Assembly (NCBI GenBank): GCA_039984955.1
Contig: JBDWTN010000007.1
Location: 434,001-498,000 of the forward strand
From: Marinobacter alexandrii
GTDB taxonomy: Bacteria; Bacteroidota; Bacteroidia; Cytophagales; Cyclobacteriaceae
Reading direction: 5' to 3'
Length of the DNA stretch: 64,000 nucleotides
This document shows, piece after piece, positions 9,447 to 16,497 of the stretch. The translations under genes and the position numbers were made by a program. The first letter of the stretch is position 1, and every line of letters begins with the position of its first letter. The notes under the pieces are model-generated. The model worked only from the letters and a program-made list of their open reading frames with translations. It did no database searches and was not told where the DNA came from.

Positions 9447-11348
9447 ATGACAAACAACTTCTTTGTGAATGCTAAAACTTCTCGACGTTTTATTCAAGTT
9501 GTATTCCTTTTTGCAGCACTATTCTGCAATAGCACTATTTTAATTGCTTCAAAATCAAGCCTACCTGACTCCCATTATGACAGTATCTATCATGTAATGA
9601 CAACATCTACAGATAAAGCTGATTTCAAATCCTTTTATGAAGTCGTAAGATTAGATGAGCACTTTCCTGAGAATTTAAAATATGAACTAATACTAATCAC
9701 TACTAAAAAAGCGAAAAAACTAGGTTTCGATCATTCATATGCCAGTGGCTTGTTTTATCAATCTATTTACAAATCAATTGGTGGAGAATATAGGGAAGCG
9801 ATTTCGATGGCCTCTATCAGTTTGGCAATATTCCAAAACCTTGAAGATCATACCCAGTTGTCCGCCTGCTACAATACATTGGGTAGTACCCTAACGGCTA
9901 ATGGGGATCCAGAAACTGGAAAGGAATACCTGCGAAAAGCCATGCAGGAAAATGAGCTTGTCAAAAACTTGAAAAGAAAATTAATCGATAGAATCAATAA
10001 TCTGATTGTTATGGGTTATGTGTACTTCAATGCTAATCAGCTTGATAGTGCAGAAATATTTACCAGGCAAGCACTCCAGGAAGCCAATGAAAATAGCCTT
10101 CCTGAGGTTTCAGCGTACAATCTTTATAAAGAAAAAGCCTATTGCCACATAAATCTGGGAAAGTTTCAACTAACAAGAGGAAATTATAATAAAGCAGTAG
10201 AGTTATATAAAAAAGGACTGGAATTTTGCGAAAAAGGATCTTTTAAAGATCTTGAAGCCACTTTTCATCACAGAATTGGTCAGACCTATCAATTAAAAAA
10301 TGATTGGGAGAATGCGCTTTCTCACTTTGATAAAGGAATTGAGTTGTGTGATAACTACTTTACTTTTCTTCCCATATGGATTGATTTGCTTGAAATTAAA
10401 GCCGAGACTTTGCAAAAAACTGGGAATTATAATCAGGCTGTCGAAGTACAAAAAAAACACATACTTCTAAAGGATTCTTTAAATACAATCAACAAAGAAA
10501 AAGAATTACAGAGATTAGTCATTGAGTTTGAAGTAGAACAAAAAGATCAGGAAATAGCCTCACTTAACCAGCAAGCAACGATTCAGTCTTTGCGACTCTC
10601 ACAGCAAAATAATCAGTTACTCGTAATAACTCTTTTTTCCCTAACTGCTATTTTAGGAGGCTTTTTGTATTACCGCCAGTTTAAGTTTAAGAAAGAACGG
10701 ATAGCGTTTGAGTTGAAACAACGGTTTTTACGCTCACAACTAAACCCTCATTTTATCTTCAATTCAATGACTTCCATCCAATCCTATCTGGTGAATACAG
10801 ATACCGAGAATGCAGGACGCTACATGGGAATGTTTAGCTCGCTAATGCGCCAAATTTTAGAAAATTCAAGGGAAGAATTTATTCCTTTGGCAGAGGAAGT
10901 AAGCATGCTTAAAAACTACATTGAACTACAAAGAATACGTTTTTCCGAACCTTTCGAATATCATATTGAAGTAGACGAAGCAATCGATGAAGTCTATATG
11001 GGAATACCTCCTATGTTTGCACAGCCTTTTATCGAAAACGCATTTGAACATGGTTTATTCAAAGAAAAAGGAAAAGAAAATAAGCTTAATGTAATATTTT
11101 CAATGACAAGCCCAACCCAAGTTCTTTTGGAAATAGAAGATACTGGCATTGGCGTTAATTGGGCAATGCCAGAAAAAAATCATAAATCCATGGCAACTAG
11201 GATCACCGAGGAGCGGTTGCAAAATTTGAATTATTCGAGTAGCCAGAAAAATGGATTACAATCAGAAAACTTGATAGGAAAAGGGGGATATACAAAAGGT
11301 TACCGTATCAAACTTTTACTTCCCTTGAAAGTACTCTCATATTCATAG
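9447..11348 (+). CDS. TPR sensor histidine kinase, LytS/YehU type
   Basis: A signal peptide or N-terminal anchor (about 10-35) is followed by TPR-type helical repeats (about 90-340), a coiled coil, one membrane helix (about 390-410, LLVITLFSLTAILGGFLYY), and a His_kinase (PF06580) plus HATPase domain. The phospho-acceptor is H435 in LRSQLNPHFIFNSM. ATP-site motifs PPMFAQPFIENAFEHG and DTGIGV are present. Such kinases pair with LytTR regulators, and one lies directly downstream. ATG at 9447 is chosen over the TTG two codons earlier. The gene sits inside the block between the two copies of the deaminase 3' end. Confidence 0.88.
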   Translation: MTNNFFVNAKTSRRFIQVVFLFAALFCNSTILIASKSSLPDSHYDSIYHVMTTSTDKADFKSFYEVVRLDEHFPENLKYELILITTKKAKKLGFDHSYASGLFYQSIYKSIGGEYREAISMASISLAIFQNLEDHTQLSACYNTLGSTLTANGDPETGKEYLRKAMQENELVKNLKRKLIDRINNLIVMGYVYFNANQLDSAEIFTRQALQEANENSLPEVSAYNLYKEKAYCHINLGKFQLTRGNYNKAVELYKKGLEFCEKGSFKDLEATFHHRIGQTYQLKNDWENALSHFDKGIELCDNYFTFLPIWIDLLEIKAETLQKTGNYNQAVEVQKKHILLKDSLNTINKEKELQRLVIEFEVEQKDQEIASLNQQATIQSLRLSQQNNQLLVITLFSLTAILGGFLYYRQFKFKKERIAFELKQRFLRSQLNPHFIFNSMTSIQSYLVNTDTENAGRYMGMFSSLMRQILENSREEFIPLAEEVSMLKNYIELQRIRFSEPFEYHIEVDEAIDEVYMGIPPMFAQPFIENAFEHGLFKEKGKENKLNVIFSMTSPTQVLLEIEDTGIGVNWAMPEKNHKSMATRITEERLQNLNYSSSQKNGLQSENLIGKGGYTKGYRIKLLLPLKVLSYS

Positions 11349-11433
11349 AAAGCCTCCCCAAAAAAGGGTATTTTTTAGAAATAATTAAGAAGGTAGTAAA
11401 GTCTTGATCATACTTTTTTTAGGTTTCCGGTAA

Positions 11434-12198
11434 ATGGAACCAATTATGAAAGTTTTACTCCTAGATGATGAAGTAAATGCTCGAGACACCATAAAAGCAT
11501 ATCTATCAAGATTTTCCGGGGCAGATTTTGACATCAGAGAAACAGATTCAATTTCAGATGCACAAGCCATACTAAAAGAGTTTAAGCCTGACATTGTTTT
11601 GCTGGATATTAATTTAAAAGAGGGCACTGGGTTTGATTTATTGAGCTTGATTGGAATAGATAACATAACATTCAAAGTAATTTTCATCACTGCTTCAGAT
11701 GGCTTTGCTATAAAAGCATTTAAGTTCAATGCCGTAGACTACATACTCAAACCGGTAAACCCATTGGAATTTGATCAAACGATTCAAAAAACCATAAAAA
11801 GTCTAGATAAGCTTCCTTCGGAAAATCAACTTAAAAACCTCGAAGACAACTTATCTGATGAGTCCCGGTTTCTTGATCGGATTGTACTTAGAGATCAGCA
11901 GCAAATCCAATTAGTGAAAACTCAAGATATTATTTATTGTAGTTCAGAAAACAACTACACCATGTTTCATATGGTTGATGGATCAACGCTGGTAATTTCT
12001 AAAACACTCAAAGAATACGATGATCTTTTAACAAAAAAACATTTTTTTAGAAGTCATAGATCGCACCTAATTAATCTGGACCACTTTAAGAAATATGATA
12101 AAAGAGAAGGGGGTTCTATTCAAATGCAAAATGGCACAATTGTTCCATTAGCAAGAAATAAAAAAGATATCTTCATGAAGTTGATCGAAAGGGTTTAA
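11434..12198 (+). CDS. LytTR family response regulator
   Basis: A 254-residue regulator with a CheY-like receiver (phospho-acceptor D58 in DIVLLDINLKEG; acidic pocket LLDDE; switch Lys in DYILKPVNP) and a C-terminal LytTR DNA-binding domain (about 150-250; IVLRDQQQIQLVKTQDIIYC, FFRSHRSHLINLDHFKKY). It follows the kinase gene by 85 bp on the same strand and is almost certainly its partner. An alternative start is Met5 at 11446. LytTR proteins bind pairs of 9-bp direct repeats; targets are unknown. Confidence 0.92.
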   Translation: MEPIMKVLLLDDEVNARDTIKAYLSRFSGADFDIRETDSISDAQAILKEFKPDIVLLDINLKEGTGFDLLSLIGIDNITFKVIFITASDGFAIKAFKFNAVDYILKPVNPLEFDQTIQKTIKSLDKLPSENQLKNLEDNLSDESRFLDRIVLRDQQQIQLVKTQDIIYCSSENNYTMFHMVDGSTLVISKTLKEYDDLLTKKHFFRSHRSHLINLDHFKKYDKREGGSIQMQNGTIVPLARNKKDIFMKLIERV

Positions 12199-12203
12199 AC
12201 GAA

Positions 12204-12233
12204 AAAAGACTATCCTTATATGGATAGTCTTTT
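12204..12233. terminator. Bidirectional intrinsic terminator
   Basis: A perfect 12-bp stem AAAAGACTATCC / GGATAGTCTTTT with a 6-nt loop, A-rich on the left and T-ending on the right. It can serve the LytTR gene from the left and the convergent lipoprotein gene from the right. Confidence 0.85.
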
Positions 12234-12316
12234 AGGCAAGCAGACTAAGTCATTAAGTTTAGGTATGAGGAACCCTTTCTAAATAATACAGTCTGAACTA
12301 TAAGTCTCATAATCTT

Positions 12317-12832
12317 TTAATCCACTATAGCAATAACTATCTCCGTTACTGCACCAAGAATTGCCTCTCCCCAACATCCAAGGTTGCATTTACCTCTTCC
12401 TTTCCCTTTCTCATACTTATCTCGGCAGTTATTAAGACAATCAGCAAGTCCATCTTTAAGGAATACAATATCGTCTTCAGACGTATTTTCAATCCAAAAA
12501 TCCTTGGATAACTTCAACTCGCTAAGCAAGTTGCTGGATAAGCCTAAATATGATAAATTATCATCAACATTCACCACTAAACTGATTTTACCATTGACAG
12601 ATTGGCCTTCAGCTGTAACAATGTTAATCTCTTGAATCAAGTACGTTGCTTCTTCTGATAATTCTTTGGTAGACTGTAAAGCTTCAGGAATTGAAATTTC
12701 AACGAACTCTTCATTAAAACTTTGTTCAGATTTTTCTTGCAACTCAATTGATTCTATTTGTTCTAACTGTTCGTTACAAGAAATAGTAAAAACAAGCAAT
12801 GTAAGAAAGAATAGATTTTTGATTTTTTTCAT
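12317..12832 (-). CDS. Cys-rich lipoprotein of unknown function
   Basis: A 171-residue lipoprotein (MKKIKNLFFLTLLVFTISC; modified Cys19). The middle is acidic and undistinguished. The C-terminus holds a twin CX3C arrangement, CLNNC and CNLGC separated by 12 mostly basic residues, followed by a hydrophobic tail (AILGAVTEIVIAIVD). Twin CX3C pairs usually close a helical hairpin with two disulfides, so an exported, oxidised C-terminal knot is plausible. I do not recognise a family. The gene is convergent with the LytTR gene and lies inside the putative inserted block. Confidence 0.7.
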   Translation of the reverse strand: MKKIKNLFFLTLLVFTISCNEQLEQIESIELQEKSEQSFNEEFVEISIPEALQSTKELSEEATYLIQEINIVTAEGQSVNGKISLVVNVDDNLSYLGLSSNLLSELKLSKDFWIENTSEDDIVFLKDGLADCLNNCRDKYEKGKGRGKCNLGCWGEAILGAVTEIVIAIVD

Positions 12833-12889
12833 GATTTTATTGTTTTGTTATTGATGCATCAAAACTATTTGGTGCATGAATCATTGCTT

Positions 12890-13042
12890 CATTCACTCTA
12901 TCGTATGGTATGCTATCATGAGTGAATGGTATGATCTTTTGAGAGAATCTTCTAATTCTCTTATGATGCCATTAATCAACAGTAGTTCCCCATTCACTCA
13001 AAAAACTCCTCCTCTCCACTCCCTGGAGTTGTCATTCACTCA
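12890..13042. repeat. Four copies of CATTCACTCA
   Basis: The 10-mer CATTCACTCA occurs exactly at 12991-13000 and 13033-13042, in inverted orientation at 12919-12928, and with one mismatch at 12890-12899. All four lie in the gap upstream of the lipoprotein gene that starts at 12832. They could be binding sites for a regulator. The 63-codon frame that overlaps them (12876-13067) has no protein-like character. Confidence 0.5.
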
Positions 13043-13220
13043 TATTGCAATTAAATGTTTCCATTAAGTATAAATAAAAACAAGAGTTTGAACTGGATCT
13101 AAGTGAGCAGCTAACAGGCATTTATTACTTAATCATTAACAACAGAGGACAGCTAAAACAATCATTAAAAACTAATTGTAGTTAGTTATTGTCCAGCCCT
13201 AAACTGGGCTAACTGGATAC

Positions 13221-13262
13221 AAAATAAAACCGTCAAGCATTAAGCTTGATGGTTTTATTTTT
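13221..13262. terminator. Strong A/T-flanked hairpin, possible terminator
   Basis: The stem is AAAATAAAACCGTCAAGC / GCTTGATGGTTTTATTTT, 18 bp with one G-T pair and a 5-nt loop. It looks like a terminator in either direction, yet no intact gene ends beside it. A smaller hairpin (AGCCC/GGGCT) precedes it at about 13196-13211. It may be a leftover of a lost gene in this decayed 600-bp gap (12833-13448). Confidence 0.65.
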
Positions 13263-13306
13263 GTTAGAACTACTTCATATTAAATATAAGTTTTAGCTGG
13301 TGAGGC

Positions 13307-13380
13307 TTTCTGAGGAAGTTTAAGGCATAGAAACTGAAAAACATGGAGGCTCGCTGGATAATGTAAGTGAGTTGGTTTAG
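13307..13380 (+). pseudogene. Remnant of a second deaminase 3' end
   Basis: This 74-bp stretch encodes the last 23 residues and stop codon of a deaminase like the one ending at 9438. FLRKF is followed, after a 2-bp insertion at 13322-13323, by GIETEKHGG and SLDNVSELV-stop. The last 30 bases are identical to the end of the intact gene. The upstream 42 bases differ at about 12 positions, many of them synonymous, so this copy came from a diverged but once functional homologue. Nothing upstream of about 13300 resembles the rest of the gene. It may be one edge of an insertion. Confidence 0.75.
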
Positions 13381-13393
13381 TGATTTTTTTAAA

Positions 13394-13421
13394 ATAAAAA
13401 AGGGTCGCATCACTGCGACCC
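13394..13421 (-). terminator. Terminator of the cupredoxin-like gene
   Basis: On the minus strand a perfect 8-bp stem GGGTCGCA / TGCGACCC with a GTGA loop is followed by TTTTTTATTTT. It lies 28 bp beyond the stop codon at 13449. Confidence 0.88.
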
Positions 13422-13448
13422 AATTCACTACCACTCTATCACTATCTA

Positions 13449-13826
13449 TTACTCTACTACTATTTTATATTGTGGAGTAGGGTTCAACGGACAGAAGTAC
13501 ACGTACTCGCCCTTTTCTAAAGTAACCGTTTTGGAAGCCGCTTTTTCACCATCACCAATTGTCTTGAACAAGTAAGCGCTCTGTACATGGTTTTCCTTGT
13601 TGGTCTTCCCTTTCGGCGCGATCACAAATCCTACTTGACGATCTACTCCACTGTTTTCTACTTCGAAAACGTATGATTTTCCTGCCTCAAGCTTGAGTTC
13701 TTGTTGTACAAACTCTCCAGGTGTTTGTACTAAGCTTATTTTCTGTGGTTCTTGTGCATTAAGTGCAGTAGTCCATAAAATTCCAAGCGCGAGTAAAAAC
13801 AGTACACTAATTCTATTCTTTTTCAT
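13449..13826 (-). CDS. Exported cupredoxin-like protein lacking His ligands
   Basis: A 125-residue protein with a signal peptide ending at AQ (about residue 25) and a small all-beta domain. The C-terminal loop FCPLNPTPQY keeps the cupredoxin Cys (C112), but Gln119 stands where a copper-ligand His is expected, and the first His position also appears to be Gln (DRQVGF, Q64). A normal type 1 copper site is therefore unlikely. It lies 33 bp downstream of the AhpD-like gene and probably shares its message, which hints at an oxidative-stress role. The cupredoxin fold is an inference from pattern. Confidence 0.65.
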   Translation of the reverse strand: MKKNRISVLFLLALGILWTTALNAQEPQKISLVQTPGEFVQQELKLEAGKSYVFEVENSGVDRQVGFVIAPKGKTNKENHVQSAYLFKTIGDGEKAASKTVTLEKGEYVYFCPLNPTPQYKIVVE

Positions 13827-13859
13827 AATTTTTAAATTTTATATTGATTTGAATAAGTA

Positions 13860-14408
13860 TTAAGCTAAGGTTGATTCTAGTTTAGCTGCTGCAGGAAAGT
13901 CAACTGCAAACTGCCCAGATCCATGGATGAAATTGCTCACAATTTTGTCACCTATCACCATGTTGATATCTATCAAATTTTCTTTTGTGTAACCTGCTTC
14001 AAAAAGTCTGGCAACAGCGTCTTCGCTTGGTTTACTTCTATTGATAGTGATGTCTTTCACAAAGTTTGCAAGCGCACCTATCTTCGTATCGAAGTTTGCT
14101 TCGCCAGTTCTGATGTCAAGAATTTCTTCATCAGAGAATCCATTCATTTTGCCCAAAGCAGTATGAGCGGCAAGGCAATAATCACATTCATTTACTTGGC
14201 TTACCACCAAGTTGATCACTTCTCTTTCTTTTGCTTTTAAAGATGATTTTCTGTTCTGAAAAGTCAGGTAGTCTCCTAGTGCTGTTTCGCTATGAGCGAA
14301 AGTTGCATAAAGGTTTGGTACAAATCCCAACTTGCTGTTTAGGTTATCAAAGATTGCCTGATTGTTTTCAGATACTTCTTCTCGATTAGGTACATTGATC
14401 GTTTCCAT
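13860..14408 (-). CDS. Carboxymuconolactone decarboxylase/AhpD-family protein
   Basis: A 182-residue all-helical protein with the AhpD-type redox motif ECDYCLAAH (C75, C78, H82). Family members with CxxC and a nearby His act as alkylhydroperoxidases. The final part (SNFIHGSGQFAVDFP) is typical of this subgroup. It is first in a probable two-gene unit with the cupredoxin-like gene. The AraC regulator gene lies 98 bp upstream on the same strand. Confidence 0.85.
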   Translation of the reverse strand: METINVPNREEVSENNQAIFDNLNSKLGFVPNLYATFAHSETALGDYLTFQNRKSSLKAKEREVINLVVSQVNECDYCLAAHTALGKMNGFSDEEILDIRTGEANFDTKIGALANFVKDITINRSKPSEDAVARLFEAGYTKENLIDINMVIGDKIVSNFIHGSGQFAVDFPAAAKLESTLA

Positions 14409-14506
14409 AATTCTATTTTTCTTATTTTATTTTTTGCTAAAAGATTATGGTTCAAAGAACGCAGAGAATGTGCTGTTGGGTACTGTCTATTCTTCCCGAA
14501 GGGTTG

Positions 14507-15367
14507 TCAATTTTTCCCTAATGGTTGAATTTCGTACTGATCTCGAAATTTTGAGGGAGCCAGCTGGGTATGTTTCTTGAAAAAACGACTGAAACCAGGG
14601 ATGTCTTGAAACCCTGTTTCATAGGCTATCTGCTTCGTTGTTTTATCTGTGTAGATCAACAAACGTTTGGCTTCAAGTACGATCCTTTCATGAATGGTTT
14701 CTAAAGGAGATTTATCACTGTATTTTGAAAAAAGGTTTGAAATGGTCTTGGGAGATTTATGTAAAAGATCAGCATAGTCTTGTACTTGATGAAGTGAGCG
14801 ATAGTTCTTCTCAACCATTAAGTTGAACTTACGAATCACATCCATTTCCTTATTTTCTATACCGGTTAGAGAATTTTGCTCTTTGTAACTTCTGGTCAGT
14901 TTAACAATGAGTCTCTTCAAGACGATTCGAAGCATCTCTGTCTTTAGGTTGTCCTCTTCCTCTTCAAACTCATCCAGGAATACTTGAAACATGAGACCAA
15001 TTTTACGTTGGTTAACTAAATCCAATGTGATGACTGGTGCTCCATTGCTACCATAGAAAAGTAATCCCGCACAGGATACTTCATGATCGTGATCAATGAT
15101 GCAATAAAAATCACGATTGAATTGCCAAGCAGAAATGTATCTCGGATTTTCAAATCTAAAAGACTGATTTACGTTTAGTACGATTACGTGATTAGTTGGT
15201 AGTAAAACAGTCGTTTCATCGACCACTACCATTTGATCATCACCCACATTCCAGGCGATCGTTAGCAGAGCTTCCTGTTCATCTCCTAACAAACCACTAA
15301 AGTCTGGGTCATCGTAAGTGAGTCTCATTAGCCCTCCTACTTTCTCGTCTGAATGGGTTAAAGTCAT
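14507..15367 (-). CDS. AraC family transcriptional regulator
   Basis: A 286-residue protein with an N-terminal cupin-like sensing region and a C-terminal AraC double helix-turn-helix (about 190-280). Diagnostic parts are SPKTISNLFSKYSDKSPLETIHERIVLEAKRLL cut by the first HTH and TKQIAYETGFQDIPGFSRFFKKH in the second, ending PSKFRDQ. It lies upstream of the AhpD/cupredoxin pair on the same strand and is the likely controller of that pair. Confidence 0.88.
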   Translation of the reverse strand: MTLTHSDEKVGGLMRLTYDDPDFSGLLGDEQEALLTIAWNVGDDQMVVVDETTVLLPTNHVIVLNVNQSFRFENPRYISAWQFNRDFYCIIDHDHEVSCAGLLFYGSNGAPVITLDLVNQRKIGLMFQVFLDEFEEEEDNLKTEMLRIVLKRLIVKLTRSYKEQNSLTGIENKEMDVIRKFNLMVEKNYRSLHQVQDYADLLHKSPKTISNLFSKYSDKSPLETIHERIVLEAKRLLIYTDKTTKQIAYETGFQDIPGFSRFFKKHTQLAPSKFRDQYEIQPLGKN

Positions 15368-15456
15368 AATTGGTGTATTTGAAGAACTAACACTAATTCA
15401 AAGGAAAGTACTCAATTTGATCACAGCTTTTTAACAATTCTTTCTCAAATGTCCAG

Positions 15457-15465
15457 TAGCTTTCA
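15457..15465 (+). promoter_or_regulatory. TAnnTTTC promoter box, leaderless geometry
   Basis: TAGCTTTCA ends three bases before the ATG of the PhoD-like gene. It matches TAnnTTTGC less well than the others but has the same spacing. Confidence 0.35.
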
Positions 15466-15468
15466 ATC

Positions 15469-16497
15469 ATGAAAAAGTATCTACTATTCATTTGCATTCT
15501 TCCCTCCTATCTTCTTGCCCAAAAAGCTGACGTTATAAAGGATGCTGAAATCATGCGTATCGCATTTGGATCATGTAGTGTTTCTAGCCTGACAGACAAA
15601 CAGCTATGGGCTGAAGTAAACGAAACAAAGCCTGATCTATGGATCTGGTTAGGAGACAACATTTATGGTGACTCTGAAGATGTGAATGTTCTAAGGAGTA
15701 AATATGCTGAGCAAAAATCCCATCCTGATTATCAAAAACTCCTCACTGAAACAGAAGTAATAGGTACATGGGATGATCATGATTTTGGCGTAAATGACGG
15801 GGGAAAGGAATTCAAATCTAAAGACGGTAGCAAAGAAGAACTCTTTCGTTTTCTGAATGTTGCTCAAGATCATCCTGCTCGATCTAGAAAAGGAGTTTAT
15901 CAATCTTACACATACAACCACACGAAAGGAAGTATCAAGATAATTCTTTTAGACACTCGCTATTTTCGAGATTCTCTAAAGTGGGAAAATGAGGGAACTA
16001 GAGACAAGGCTGCTTTAGTGAATTCCAATGGTGATGTTTTGGGAGAGACTCAATGGTCGTGGTTAGAAAATCAATTATCTGAACCAGGAATTGACATGTT
16101 TATAGTAGTGACAGGGATACAATTAATCCCAGATCAGCATCAATTCGAAAAATGGTCTAATTTCCCAAAGTCTAAAGATAGATTGATGAAACTAGTTGAT
16201 GAGAAAGTAAACGTTCCACTCGTCTTCCTCTCTGGAGATAGACACATCTCTGAGGTTTCAAAGGAGATGTTAAAAAGAAGTAAAGAACCAATCTATGAAT
16301 TTACTTCCAGCAGCCTCACGAGTCCCTGGGGTACGCAAGTCCCAGAGTTGAATGATAAGAGAATTGGAAAAATAGTTTACGATCCCAACTTTGCGATAAT
16401 GACGATTGTATGGACTTCATCTAAACCAAGTATTCAGGTAAAGTACATTGGAAAAGAGAACGAGGAACTAGCTCAGCATTCGATAAAGTATGATTAA
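15469..16497 (+). CDS. PhoD-like alkaline phosphatase D family protein
   Basis: A 342-residue exported metallophosphoesterase (signal peptide to about residue 17, LLAQ). Metal-binding motifs appear in family order: RIAFGSCS, WLGDNIYGD, GTWDDHDFGVNDGG and LSGDRHISE. PhoD-family enzymes hydrolyse phosphodiesters or phosphomonoesters with Fe/Ca or similar metals outside the cytoplasm. The stop codon overlaps the stop of the convergent outer-membrane protein gene, and no terminator separates them. Confidence 0.85.
   Translation: MKKYLLFICILPSYLLAQKADVIKDAEIMRIAFGSCSVSSLTDKQLWAEVNETKPDLWIWLGDNIYGDSEDVNVLRSKYAEQKSHPDYQKLLTETEVIGTWDDHDFGVNDGGKEFKSKDGSKEELFRFLNVAQDHPARSRKGVYQSYTYNHTKGSIKIILLDTRYFRDSLKWENEGTRDKAALVNSNGDVLGETQWSWLENQLSEPGIDMFIVVTGIQLIPDQHQFEKWSNFPKSKDRLMKLVDEKVNVPLVFLSGDRHISEVSKEMLKRSKEPIYEFTSSSLTSPWGTQVPELNDKRIGKIVYDPNFAIMTIVWTSSKPSIQVKYIGKENEELAQHSIKYD

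Noticed and set aside
12876-13067. 63-codon plus-strand frame in the gap beside the Cys-rich lipoprotein
   Set aside because: Composition is not protein-like, no promoter or ribosome site is evident, and the frame is explained by the CATTCACTCA repeats it contains.
9439-13306. Integrase or transposase inside the putative island
   Set aside because: Both strands of this block were read; only the kinase, regulator and lipoprotein genes are credible, so no recombinase can be claimed.
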